DNA of 64,000 bases from Comamonas fluminis (lineage in GTDB: Bacteria; Pseudomonadota; Gammaproteobacteria; Burkholderiales; Burkholderiaceae_C), in contig NZ_CP066783.1 of NCBI RefSeq assembly GCF_019186805.1, positions 1,377,501-1,441,500 on the forward strand, read 5' to 3'. Positions 54,021-63,358 of the stretch are shown here, piece by piece. Numbering within the stretch: the stretch's first letter is position 1; each line of letters begins with the position of its first letter. The notes under the pieces are model-generated. The model saw only the letters and a list, made by a program, of their open reading frames with translations, was not told the origin of the DNA and searched no databases. The position numbers and the translations under genes are program-made.

Positions 54021-57000
54021 ATGTCAAACATGTCAGTCAATATCGTCATCAAGTCGAACAATACGGTCAGCAAGGACATCCCTCTGGAAAATCTGAGCCT
54101 GACTCAGCCTTCCATCGTTCAACTGGATATCGCTCCTGAAAAAGTGGCCCGATTCGAGCGGCGTGACAATGATCTGGCATTGGTGCTCAAGGACGGTCGC
54201 ACGGTGATCGTGCAAAACTTTTTCGTAGTGGATGCCAATGGCGTGCGCAGCGATTTGGTGCTGCTGGATGATTCTGGCGTGCTGTGGTGGGGGCAGTACA
54301 GCTCGCCTTGGGCCCAGTTCCACTTTACGGAAATTGAATGGATTGATGCACCCATAGCGTTGCTGCCCAATGCTGGAGCTATTCCTGGCTGGTTGCTTGC
54401 AGGCCTGGGGGCTTTGGGGTTGATAGTGGCGTCAGACATTAATGCTGGCGGATCGTCACAACCTGAAAGCAATCGTGCTCCCACGGCTCTTGCGGATCCC
54501 TTGAGTCTCAAGGAGAACGGTACGGGTAGCGGCAAGATCACGGCGCAAGATCCGGATGGCGATGTACCAAGGTTTGTAGTTACTACCCCACCTGTCAACG
54601 GCACTGTGACAATGAACCCTGATGGGACGTTTGTCTACACACCAAACCCCGGTTTTAGTGGCGAAGACAAGTTCACGGTGACCGTGAGTGATGGTAAGGG
54701 CGGTACCACTACAGTGGACGTTCCCGTGACCGTGACGCCAAGCGAGACGCAGCCAGGCATTACCCCTCCGATCCAGCATGTGGTGACGGATGAGGACACG
54801 CCAGTATCTGGGAAGGTCACAGCAACAGACTCCGATGGCGGCACGCTGACCTACACCAAGGGTAGTGAACCCGCCCATGGCACCGTGACCGTCAATCCTG
54901 ACGGCACCTGGACCTATACGCCCAGCAAGGACTACAACGGCAAAGACAGCTTCACCGTGACGGTGGATGACGGCAAGGGTGGCACCAGCACGGTTACCGT
55001 GGATGTGGATGTGACTCCGGTCAACGATGCGCCTGTGGCCAAGGATGACGTGGGCACCTATGACCCCGCTTCCAGCACCTTTGTGGGAAGTGTGCTTAAA
55101 AATGACGCTGACCCAGACGGTGACCCGCTGAAGGTCACCGGCTTTGTCGTAGGCGGTAAAACCTATGCGCCTGGTCAAACCGTTGAACTGCTGTCCACCA
55201 ATGGTGACAAGGTCGGTTCGTTGACAGTCAAGGAAGACGGCAGCTATGCATTTGTGCCTCAGCCCGGCTATGCGGGTAGCGTGCCTAAAATTGACTACAC
55301 CGTCACTGACGGAACGTTGAGCGACACAGCAACGCTGACCTTCCCGGAACTGCCCTACAACAACAATCCGCCAGCAGGCAAGGCGGACCCTGTGACTACA
55401 AATGAAGACACGCCAGTGTCTGGCAAGGTCACAGTGACAGACCCCGATGGGGACACGCCAACGTTTATCGTGACCACGCCTCCTGCCCATGGCACGGTGA
55501 CCATCAATCCGGACGGCTCGTTCGAATACACCCCCAACTCGAACTACAACGGCGGTGACACGTTCACGGTGACCGTGGAAGACGGTAAGGGCGGTACCAC
55601 CACGGTGGAAGTGCCCGTGATGGTCAACCCTGTCAACGATGCACCTCTAGCCAAGGATGACGTGGGCACCTACGACCCCGCTTCCAGCACCTTTGTGGGA
55701 AGCGTGCTTAAAAATGATGTTGACCCAGACGGCGACACGCTGAAGGTCACCAGCTTTGTCGTGGGCGGTAAAACCTATGAGCCTGGCCAAACCGTTGAAC
55801 TGCTGTCCACCAATGGCGACAAGGTTGGTTCGTTGACAGTCAAGGAAGACGGCAGCTATGCATTTGTGCCGCAGCCCGGTTATGCGGGTAGCGTGCCTCA
55901 AATTGACTACACCGTCACTGACGGAACGTTGAGCGACACAGCAACGCTGACCTTCCCGGAACTGCCCTACAACAACAATCCGCCAGCAGGCAAGGCGGAC
56001 CTTGTGACGACAAATGAAGACACGCCAGTGTCTGGCAAGGTCACAGTGACAGACCCCGATGGGGACACGCCGACGTTTATCGTGACCACGCCGCCTGCCC
56101 ATGGCACGGTGACCATCAAGCCTGATGGCTCGTTCGAATACACCCCCAACTCGAACTACAACGGCGGTGACAGCTTCACGGTGACCGTGGAAGATGGCAA
56201 GGGCGGTACAACGACGGTGGACGTTCCTGTGACGGTTAACCCCGTCAACGATGTTCCTGTGGCATTTGTGCCACCAGTGGTGACAGATGAAGACACACCG
56301 ACCACCGGCAAGATCACTGTGACCGATCCGGATGGTGGTACACCGACCTTCTCGGTGACCACACCGCCTACCAACGGCACGGTGACGATCAAGCCCGACG
56401 GCTCGTTCGAGTACACCCCTAACCCTGGCTACAACGGTGGTGACAAGTTCACGGTAACCGTTGACGACGGCAAGGGCGGTACCACCACGGTGGAAGTACC
56501 CGTGATGGTCAACCCTGTCAACGATGCGCCTGTGGCCAAGGATGATGTGGGCACCTATGACCCCGCTTCCAGCACCTTTGTGGGAAGCGTGCTTAAAAAT
56601 GATGTTGACCCAGACGGCGACACGCTGAAAGTCACCAGCTTTGTTGTGGGCGGTAAAACCTATGCGCCTGACCAAACCGTTGAACTGCTGTCCACCAATG
56701 GCGACAAGGTTGGTTCGTTGACAGTCAAGGAAGACGGCAGCTATGCATTTGTGCCGCAGCCCGGCTATGCGGGTAGCGTGCCTAAAATCGACTACACCGT
56801 CACCGACGGAACGTTGAGCGACACAGCAACACTGACCTTCCCGGAACTGCCCTACAACAACAATCCGCCAGCAGGCAAGGCGAACCCTGTCATTACGAAT
56901 GAAGACACGCCAGTGTCTGGCAAGGTCACAGTGACAGACCCCGATGGGGACACGCCAACGTTTATCGTGACCACGCCGCCTGCCCATGGCACGGTGACGA

Positions 57001-60000
57001 TCAATCCGGATGGCTCGTTCGAATACATCCCTAACTCGAACTACAACGGCGGTGACAGCTTCACGGTGACCGTGGAAGACGGTAAGGGCGGTATAACGAC
57101 GGTGGACGTTCCTGTGACGGTTAACCCCGTCAACGATGTTCCTGTGGCATCCGTGCCTCCAGTGGTGACAGATGAAGACACACCGACCACCGGCAAGATC
57201 ACTGTGACCGATCCGGATGGTGATACACCGACCTTCTCGGTGACCACACCGCCCACCAACGGCACGGTGACGATCAAGCCCGACGGCTCGTTCGAGTACA
57301 CCCCTAACCCTGGCTACAACGGTGGTGACAAGTTCACGGTAACCGTTGACGACGGCAAGGGCGGTACCATCACGGTGGAAGTGCCCGTGATGATCAACCC
57401 TGTCAACGATGCGCCTGTGGCCAAGGATGACGTGGGCACCTATGACCCCGCTTCCAGCACCTTTGTGGGAAGCGTGCTTAAAAATGACGCTGACCCAGAT
57501 GGTGACCCGCTGAAGGTCACCAGCTTTGTCGTAGGCGGTAAAACCTATGCGCCTGGCCAAACCGTTGAACTGCTGTCCACCAATGGTGACAAGGTCGGTT
57601 CGTTGACAGTCAAGGAAGACGGTAGCTATGCATTTGTGCCGCAGCCCGGCTATGCGGGTAGCGTGCCTCAAATTGACTACACCGTCACCGACGGAAAGTT
57701 GAGCGACACAGCAACGCTGACCTTCCCGGAACTGCCCTACAACAACAATCCGCCAGCAGGCAAGGCGGACCCTGTGACTACAAATGAAGACACGCCAGTG
57801 TCTGGCAAGGTCACAGTGACAGACCCCGATGGGGACACGCCAACGTTTATCGTGACCACGCCGCCTGCCCATGGCACGGTGACGATCAATCCGGATGGCT
57901 CGTTCGAATACATCCCTAACTCGAACTACAACGGCGGTGACAGCTTCACGGTGACCGTGGAAGACGGTAAGGGCGGTACAACGACGGTAGAAGTGCCTGT
58001 GAGTGTCAATGGCGCTCCTGTGCTCGTCGATAGTAATGGCAACCCAGTCAGCGGCAAGGTGACGGAAACAACACCCGAGGACACCCCCGTCAATGGCAAG
58101 CTGACGGCGACCGATCCTGATGGCGACAAACTGACCTACACCAAAGGCAGCGACCCCACCAACGGCACCGTGACCGTCAACACCGACGGCACCTGGACCT
58201 ATACGCCCAACAAGGACTACAGCGGCAATGACAGCTTCACTGTGACGGTGGATGACGGCAAGGGTGGCACCAGCACGGTTACAGTGAATGTGGATGTGAT
58301 TCCGGTCAACGATGCACCGACAGCGCCAAGCAACACCATCACCGTGCTCGAAGAAAGCACCGGCACCAGCCTGGGCCTGACAACGCCCACCGATGCTGAC
58401 GGCGACACGCTGACCATCACTGTCACGGGCCTGCCCCCACTGGGCACGGTCAAGCTGGCCGATGGCACCGTGGTGACCAATAACATGACGCTGACCAGCA
58501 CGCAGCTGACCGGTCTGGTCTACGACGCACCGGCTGACTACAACGGCACCGATCCTGTGGGCAGCTTCACCTATACCGTCGATGACGGCCAGGGTGAGAG
58601 CAACAGCATCAGCACCGGCACCGTGACCATTGGTGTGACGGAAGTCAACGATGCACCGACAGCGCCAAGCAACACCATCACCGTGGACGAAGAAAGCACC
58701 GGCACCAGCCTGGGCCTGACAACGCCCACCGATGCTGACGGCGACACACTGACCATCACTGTCACGGGCCTGCCCACACTGGGCACGGTCAAGTTGGCCG
58801 ATGGCTCCGTGGTGACCAACGGCCAGACCCTGACCAGCAGCCAGCTGACCGGTCTGGTCTACGACGCACCGGCCGACTACAACGGCGTCGATCCTGTGGG
58901 CAGCTTCACCTACACCGTCGACGACGGCCAGGGTGAGAGCAACAGCATCAGCACCGGCACCGTGACCATTGGTGTGACGGAAGTCAACGATGCACCGACA
59001 GCGCCAAGCAACACCATCACCGTGGACGAAGAAAGCACCGGCACCAGCCTGGGCCTGACAACGCCCACCGATGCTGACGGCGACACACTGACCATCACTG
59101 TCACGGGCCTGCCCACACTGGGCACGGTCAAGTTGGCCGATGGCTCCGTGGTGACCAACGGCCAGACCCTGACCAGCAGCCAGCTGACCGGTCTGGTCTA
59201 CGACGCACCGGCCGACTACAACGGCGTCGATCCTGTGGGCAGCTTCACCTACACCGTCGACGACGGCCAGGGTGAACCCAACAGCGTCAGCACGGGCACC
59301 GTGACCATTGGCGTGACGGAAGTCAACGATGCACCGACAGCGCCAAGCAACGCCATCACCGTGCCCGAAGAAAGCACAGGCACCAGCCTGGGCCTGACAA
59401 CGCCTACCGATGTCGACGGCGACACGCTGACCATCACCGTCACTGGCCTGCCCACACTGGGCACGGTCAAGCTGGCCGATGGCTCCGTGGTGACCAACGG
59501 CCAGACCCTGACCAGCAGCCAGCTGACCGGTCTGGTCTACGACGCACCGGCCGACTACAACGGCGTCGATCCTGTGGGCAGCTTCACCTACACCGTCGAC
59601 GACGGCCAGGGTGAACCCAACAGCGTCAGCACGGGCACCGTGACCATTGGCGTGACGGAAGTCGACGACCCATCTGTGCTGGTGCCAGATACAAAGGTAG
59701 TGAACGAAGACAAGGATGCAATTGGCAATGTGCTGACCAACGACACCGATGTCGACAGCACCTTGACCGTGCAAAGTTTCACGATCGCTGGAGTAACTGG
59801 CAGCTTCACGGCAGGTAGCTTGGCGGTAATTGCTGGTGTGGGCACGCTGACCATTGGCAGCGATGGTGCCTATACCTTTAGGCCGGAGACCAACTGGGAT
59901 GGTCAGGTGCCGCAAGTCACCTACGCCACCAATACTGGCAGCAGCTCGACGCTGGATATCACCGTGCGGGCTGTGCCTGAAGCCACCATCGTCATTGCCG

Positions 60001-63000
60001 ATGATGTGCTGGTGCCGGGCCGTGGTACTACCGTCACGATCACCTTTGACAAGGACATTGATCCGAGCACATTCACCCTGGCGGATATATCGATCATGGT
60101 CGGTGGCGTGGCAACGCCGGGTGCTGGTGTGCTGAGCAATCTGGTTCAAGACCCTGTGACCCAAGAGTGGACGGCCACCTTTACGCCTGACGAGTCTGCG
60201 CGTGGCAAGCAGATCGATCTGGTGATTGCCGATGGCAGCTTCACGAGCACTGCGGGTGTGGCGGGTATCGGTGATGAGGATGACACACGCGTGAACATTC
60301 GTCCCACGTTGGATCTGGATGTTGATTCGGGCAGCATCAGCTATGTAGGGGGGGGGGATATTGCGGGGACAGGCAATAGCAGTGATTACAACAATAGCTG
60401 GTCTGTGACGGGTGGTAATTCTCAAATCTGGCCAGAAATAAAGAACGGAGGCATCAACCTTTCAGCTGATGGAGGGTCGTACTCCGCTATTCTCAAGAAC
60501 TCACCTGAACTAACCTCGGGCCAGGTGTTGCAGCTGTCCATGAGCTGGAACAATGGTTGGGGAGGAGGAGACGGCAAATCCGGTGGGGTGTCCACCCTGA
60601 CATGGAGCTACGGCGGGGCCGACTTCATGACAGCAACGACACCCGCGCCCGGTACTTCGGGGCCAAACTGGGGTGACGCCTTCCCGGCTGATTCGCTCAA
60701 CGCCACCATTACGCTGGCTCCCGGTGTGCAGATTTCCTTCGACGGTGGAGTGACGTGGTTGGATAACAGCAAACCGATTCCATGGGGAACATGGATGACG
60801 CATACCAATCAGGATAACAAATGGTCTGCAGCTGAGGTAGACGACATTCTGGTCAAGCTGCCGGATTCCATGCTGTCACCGGGCAACAAACTGAGCTTTG
60901 CTTGGAATGCCGTAACTGGCACGAGTGATGACTTCCAGATCTCTGATATACAGGTTATGACACCCGACCCCGCCAGCGGTAGCGGTGGCACTGCAGGCGA
61001 CACCGTGGTCTATGATCCCGATGCGAATGGCAATGCCGATGCCAGCAAGGACTTGCTGGACAAGGTCACCGTGGCCGATCTGGATTCGGGCGACTTCATC
61101 CGTTCCACGGTCATCGCCCTGAAGGACGCCCAGCCGGGCGACCAGATGTGGCTAGAGGGGAACACCTCGTCCACTGGCTCTGTGACTGTGAGCGGCTCCA
61201 CGCTGAATTACAGCATTGCGCAAGTGGCCGGCGATATTGTTCTGACCATCACTTCGCCTACCGGTGCAGATGTGCCCAAGGAAGTGTGGAACGAGGTGCT
61301 GGAGTCGCTGACCTTTGGTACGACTTACCCTGACCCTGGTGAGCGCACGGTGAGCTTTGTGATCAACGATGGTCTGGAAGATAGCGACGCTGCCGAGATC
61401 AAGATTGATGTGCAGTCTCCTGCTGATGTGGGCACGATTCCTGGTCTGGATGTGAGTTCAGATCCGGGCAGCTACACCAGCATGGACAATGATGACAACC
61501 CATTGAACGGCGGCAATGGCGATGACGTGCTGCTGGGCGACCCCGGTGGTGTTGGCGTAGTGCAGAACCCAGCAGAGGACTACAACATTGTTCTGCTGGT
61601 GGATCAATCCTTGAGCATGAACAGCAATAGTTTGATTCAAAATACGGAGGCCGCACTGAGGGCTCTGGTCACTAGCATGAGCGGTCATCAAGGCAAGATC
61701 AATATTGCTTTGGTGGGCTTCTCTGAATTGGCTAGCACGGGTGTGAAGGTGAGCTTGACCGATATCACTACAGGTGACTTTACGAGCAACGTTGCCAGTC
61801 TGATGACGGCAATTGATGCTCTGAGTACCGGCCTGAAGGCGAGAACCAACTATGAAGCAGGCTTTAACGCAGCTGTGAACTGGCTCAATACCCAGCCTTC
61901 GGGATACCAGAACCTGACCTACTTCATTACTGACGGTGTACCGAATGGTTATGTCAAGGACGATGGCACAGAGTTCCAAGGTTCTGGCACTACTACGACG
62001 GCTGCAATCATGAATGACACGATTGCTTCGTTCAACAAGCCAGGGGGTCTGGGTGATATCAGCAAGGTGCATGCCGTTGGCTTGGGTTCTGGCATTGATC
62101 TGAATACGCTCAAGTTCTTTGACAACAGCGATCTGGTCACGTCGAATCACTCTATAACCATTGGAGGAACCACTGTCACTGGTAATGGAGGAGATGTCAC
62201 GATGGTGGCAAATGCTACGGATCTGACTGCTGCTTTGAAGGGCGTTAGCACTGACATCAAGCAAGACCCTGTGGGTAGTGACGTGGTCAAGGGCGGCAAT
62301 GGGGACGATATCTTGTTCGGCGATACGTTGAATACGGATGCGCTCCAGTGGTCTGGCAGAGCAGCCTATCCCGCAGGTTCGGGGCTGGCTGCGCTCAAGG
62401 CGTATCTGAAGTCGGAAGTCACTGCCGGTGTCGATCCTACGGATGAGCAGATTTATGCTTATCTGCGTGAGAACCATGCCCAGTTCAATGTCTCTGGAGA
62501 CCTGCGTGGTGGCCATGACATTCTGGATGGCGGCGCAGGCAACGACATCCTGTACGGTCAAGGTGGACGCGATACCTTGCGTGGTGGCGCGGGTGACGAC
62601 ATCCTGTACGGCGGTACCGGTGCTGACACTTTTGTATGGAAGCAGGGTGACACTGGTAACGACAGCATCAAGGACTTCAGCATTGCCGCAGGCGACAAGA
62701 TTGACCTGAGTGGTTTGCCAAGTAACTTCACGTACAGCATGGTGGACAACGCCGACGGTGATGCCTTCCTGGTGCTGAAGGATCAAGCGGGTGTGTCTTT
62801 TGCTTCTATCACGGTAGACGGAGTAAGTACGGCGGATCTGAATGCGAGTGGTTTGTTGCTAGCTCCAGCTGCTGCTCCTGCTGCCACGTTTGCCATGGCC
62901 AGAGCCTTCCATTTGGATTCCTCAGAGGATGGGCTTGATGCAGCGACGCCGCAAAGTGGTGACCAGGTGAATCTTGTGTCTGCAACACAGGCTGCTGAAG

Positions 63001-63290
63001 TCAATGCCTTCCAGACTCCATCGTTGCTGTCGCTGGCAGCTCTGGATGGACTGGATTCAAGCGAGGACGATGGCGTCGAGCTGCCCGCTTTGGAGGACGT
63101 TCTGAGCACAGGTTCTTCGGCGGCTGAGTCGCTGAATCTTGGATCCGTGACCGACGACTCGGACGCTGAAGCGGTATCGGCGATGCCTAATGCCGCTGCA
63201 TTCAGCTTTGAAGCTGAGTCGCTGACCTATTTGCCGTCGACTGTGGCTTCACAGGACGACGAGCAACTGTATTCGAGCGTGCACATCTGA
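54021..63290 (+). CDS. giant repeat adhesin with Bap-like N-terminus, vWA domain and RTX repeats
   Basis: 3089 residues, probably secreted by a type I system and used in adhesion or biofilm. Residues 1-140 form a BapA-prefix-like domain with a hydrophobic stretch (121-139), which may anchor the protein. From about 150 to 1330 come cadherin/Ig-like modules with DPDGD calcium motifs, arranged in 612- and 885-bp units. Residues about 1429-1880 are four 113-residue modules. An Ig-like region follows, then, at about 2100-2320, a domain containing the G10 tract. A vWA domain (about 2519-2745) has an intact MIDAS DQSLS. RTX nonapeptides (GGNGDDVLLGD, GGAGNDILYGQ) sit at about 2494, 2756 and 2830-2872. 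The acidic tail ends SSVHI. No good ribosome site is seen; ATG at 54030 is an alternative. IS3 ends 62 bp upstream. A TolC-type gene follows. Confidence 0.9.
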   Translation: MSNMSVNIVIKSNNTVSKDIPLENLSLTQPSIVQLDIAPEKVARFERRDNDLALVLKDGRTVIVQNFFVVDANGVRSDLVLLDDSGVLWWGQYSSPWAQFHFTEIEWIDAPIALLPNAGAIPGWLLAGLGALGLIVASDINAGGSSQPESNRAPTALADPLSLKENGTGSGKITAQDPDGDVPRFVVTTPPVNGTVTMNPDGTFVYTPNPGFSGEDKFTVTVSDGKGGTTTVDVPVTVTPSETQPGITPPIQHVVTDEDTPVSGKVTATDSDGGTLTYTKGSEPAHGTVTVNPDGTWTYTPSKDYNGKDSFTVTVDDGKGGTSTVTVDVDVTPVNDAPVAKDDVGTYDPASSTFVGSVLKNDADPDGDPLKVTGFVVGGKTYAPGQTVELLSTNGDKVGSLTVKEDGSYAFVPQPGYAGSVPKIDYTVTDGTLSDTATLTFPELPYNNNPPAGKADPVTTNEDTPVSGKVTVTDPDGDTPTFIVTTPPAHGTVTINPDGSFEYTPNSNYNGGDTFTVTVEDGKGGTTTVEVPVMVNPVNDAPLAKDDVGTYDPASSTFVGSVLKNDVDPDGDTLKVTSFVVGGKTYEPGQTVELLSTNGDKVGSLTVKEDGSYAFVPQPGYAGSVPQIDYTVTDGTLSDTATLTFPELPYNNNPPAGKADLVTTNEDTPVSGKVTVTDPDGDTPTFIVTTPPAHGTVTIKPDGSFEYTPNSNYNGGDSFTVTVEDGKGGTTTVDVPVTVNPVNDVPVAFVPPVVTDEDTPTTGKITVTDPDGGTPTFSVTTPPTNGTVTIKPDGSFEYTPNPGYNGGDKFTVTVDDGKGGTTTVEVPVMVNPVNDAPVAKDDVGTYDPASSTFVGSVLKNDVDPDGDTLKVTSFVVGGKTYAPDQTVELLSTNGDKVGSLTVKEDGSYAFVPQPGYAGSVPKIDYTVTDGTLSDTATLTFPELPYNNNPPAGKANPVITNEDTPVSGKVTVTDPDGDTPTFIVTTPPAHGTVTINPDGSFEYIPNSNYNGGDSFTVTVEDGKGGITTVDVPVTVNPVNDVPVASVPPVVTDEDTPTTGKITVTDPDGDTPTFSVTTPPTNGTVTIKPDGSFEYTPNPGYNGGDKFTVTVDDGKGGTITVEVPVMINPVNDAPVAKDDVGTYDPASSTFVGSVLKNDADPDGDPLKVTSFVVGGKTYAPGQTVELLSTNGDKVGSLTVKEDGSYAFVPQPGYAGSVPQIDYTVTDGKLSDTATLTFPELPYNNNPPAGKADPVTTNEDTPVSGKVTVTDPDGDTPTFIVTTPPAHGTVTINPDGSFEYIPNSNYNGGDSFTVTVEDGKGGTTTVEVPVSVNGAPVLVDSNGNPVSGKVTETTPEDTPVNGKLTATDPDGDKLTYTKGSDPTNGTVTVNTDGTWTYTPNKDYSGNDSFTVTVDDGKGGTSTVTVNVDVIPVNDAPTAPSNTITVLEESTGTSLGLTTPTDADGDTLTITVTGLPPLGTVKLADGTVVTNNMTLTSTQLTGLVYDAPADYNGTDPVGSFTYTVDDGQGESNSISTGTVTIGVTEVNDAPTAPSNTITVDEESTGTSLGLTTPTDADGDTLTITVTGLPTLGTVKLADGSVVTNGQTLTSSQLTGLVYDAPADYNGVDPVGSFTYTVDDGQGESNSISTGTVTIGVTEVNDAPTAPSNTITVDEESTGTSLGLTTPTDADGDTLTITVTGLPTLGTVKLADGSVVTNGQTLTSSQLTGLVYDAPADYNGVDPVGSFTYTVDDGQGEPNSVSTGTVTIGVTEVNDAPTAPSNAITVPEESTGTSLGLTTPTDVDGDTLTITVTGLPTLGTVKLADGSVVTNGQTLTSSQLTGLVYDAPADYNGVDPVGSFTYTVDDGQGEPNSVSTGTVTIGVTEVDDPSVLVPDTKVVNEDKDAIGNVLTNDTDVDSTLTVQSFTIAGVTGSFTAGSLAVIAGVGTLTIGSDGAYTFRPETNWDGQVPQVTYATNTGSSSTLDITVRAVPEATIVIADDVLVPGRGTTVTITFDKDIDPSTFTLADISIMVGGVATPGAGVLSNLVQDPVTQEWTATFTPDESARGKQIDLVIADGSFTSTAGVAGIGDEDDTRVNIRPTLDLDVDSGSISYVGGGDIAGTGNSSDYNNSWSVTGGNSQIWPEIKNGGINLSADGGSYSAILKNSPELTSGQVLQLSMSWNNGWGGGDGKSGGVSTLTWSYGGADFMTATTPAPGTSGPNWGDAFPADSLNATITLAPGVQISFDGGVTWLDNSKPIPWGTWMTHTNQDNKWSAAEVDDILVKLPDSMLSPGNKLSFAWNAVTGTSDDFQISDIQVMTPDPASGSGGTAGDTVVYDPDANGNADASKDLLDKVTVADLDSGDFIRSTVIALKDAQPGDQMWLEGNTSSTGSVTVSGSTLNYSIAQVAGDIVLTITSPTGADVPKEVWNEVLESLTFGTTYPDPGERTVSFVINDGLEDSDAAEIKIDVQSPADVGTIPGLDVSSDPGSYTSMDNDDNPLNGGNGDDVLLGDPGGVGVVQNPAEDYNIVLLVDQSLSMNSNSLIQNTEAALRALVTSMSGHQGKINIALVGFSELASTGVKVSLTDITTGDFTSNVASLMTAIDALSTGLKARTNYEAGFNAAVNWLNTQPSGYQNLTYFITDGVPNGYVKDDGTEFQGSGTTTTAAIMNDTIASFNKPGGLGDISKVHAVGLGSGIDLNTLKFFDNSDLVTSNHSITIGGTTVTGNGGDVTMVANATDLTAALKGVSTDIKQDPVGSDVVKGGNGDDILFGDTLNTDALQWSGRAAYPAGSGLAALKAYLKSEVTAGVDPTDEQIYAYLRENHAQFNVSGDLRGGHDILDGGAGNDILYGQGGRDTLRGGAGDDILYGGTGADTFVWKQGDTGNDSIKDFSIAAGDKIDLSGLPSNFTYSMVDNADGDAFLVLKDQAGVSFASITVDGVSTADLNASGLLLAPAAAPAATFAMARAFHLDSSEDGLDAATPQSGDQVNLVSATQAAEVNAFQTPSLLSLAALDGLDSSEDDGVELPALEDVLSTGSSAAESLNLGSVTDDSDAEAVSAMPNAAAFSFEAESLTYLPSTVASQDDEQLYSSVHI
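55038..58017 (+). repeat. long in-frame tandem repeats in the adhesin (612/885-bp units)
   Basis: The same module start (GCCAAGGATGA) recurs at 55038, 55650, 56535 and 57420. The first spacing is 612 bp and the next two are exactly 885 bp. The 273-bp difference is one extra 91-residue module. Units are nearly identical in DNA, not only in protein, so they are recent or homogenised copies. Confidence 0.92.
58305..59660 (+). repeat. four 339-bp tandem repeats in the adhesin
   Basis: Units begin GTCAACGATGCACCGACAGC at 58305, 58644, 58983 and 59322, each 113 codons. The second and third are almost identical in DNA until their last 50 bp, pointing to very recent duplication or conversion. Confidence 0.93.
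60348..60357 (+). repeat. homopolymer run of ten G inside the adhesin gene
   Basis: Encodes VGGGD at about residue 2109-2113. Loss or gain of one G would shift the frame before the vWA, RTX and tail regions. Confidence 0.9.
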
Positions 63291-63295
63291 AGCTA

Positions 63296-63327
63296 AGTCA
63301 GTCCCCCGGCAATAGGCCGGGGTGACT
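63296..63327 (+). terminator. hairpin between the adhesin and the TolC-type gene
   Basis: Stem CCCCGGC / GCCGGGG with loop aatag, extended by AGTCA / TGACT. No T run follows, so it may attenuate transcription or protect the adhesin mRNA. Confidence 0.5.
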
Positions 63328-63358
63328 GGCTGTTGGCCGCTCCATTCTGAAGTTTTCT

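Noticed and set aside
58305-59660. Regular 339-bp repeats as non-coding satellite DNA
   Set aside because: The units are multiples of three, stay in frame and encode conserved calcium-binding-type modules.
55647-60425. Open frame of 1592 codons on the minus strand opposite the adhesin
   Set aside because: It is a mirror of the repeat arrays: repeating modules without stops on one strand also lack stops in this antisense frame. The product is Arg/His/Val-rich, has no start signal and no domain.
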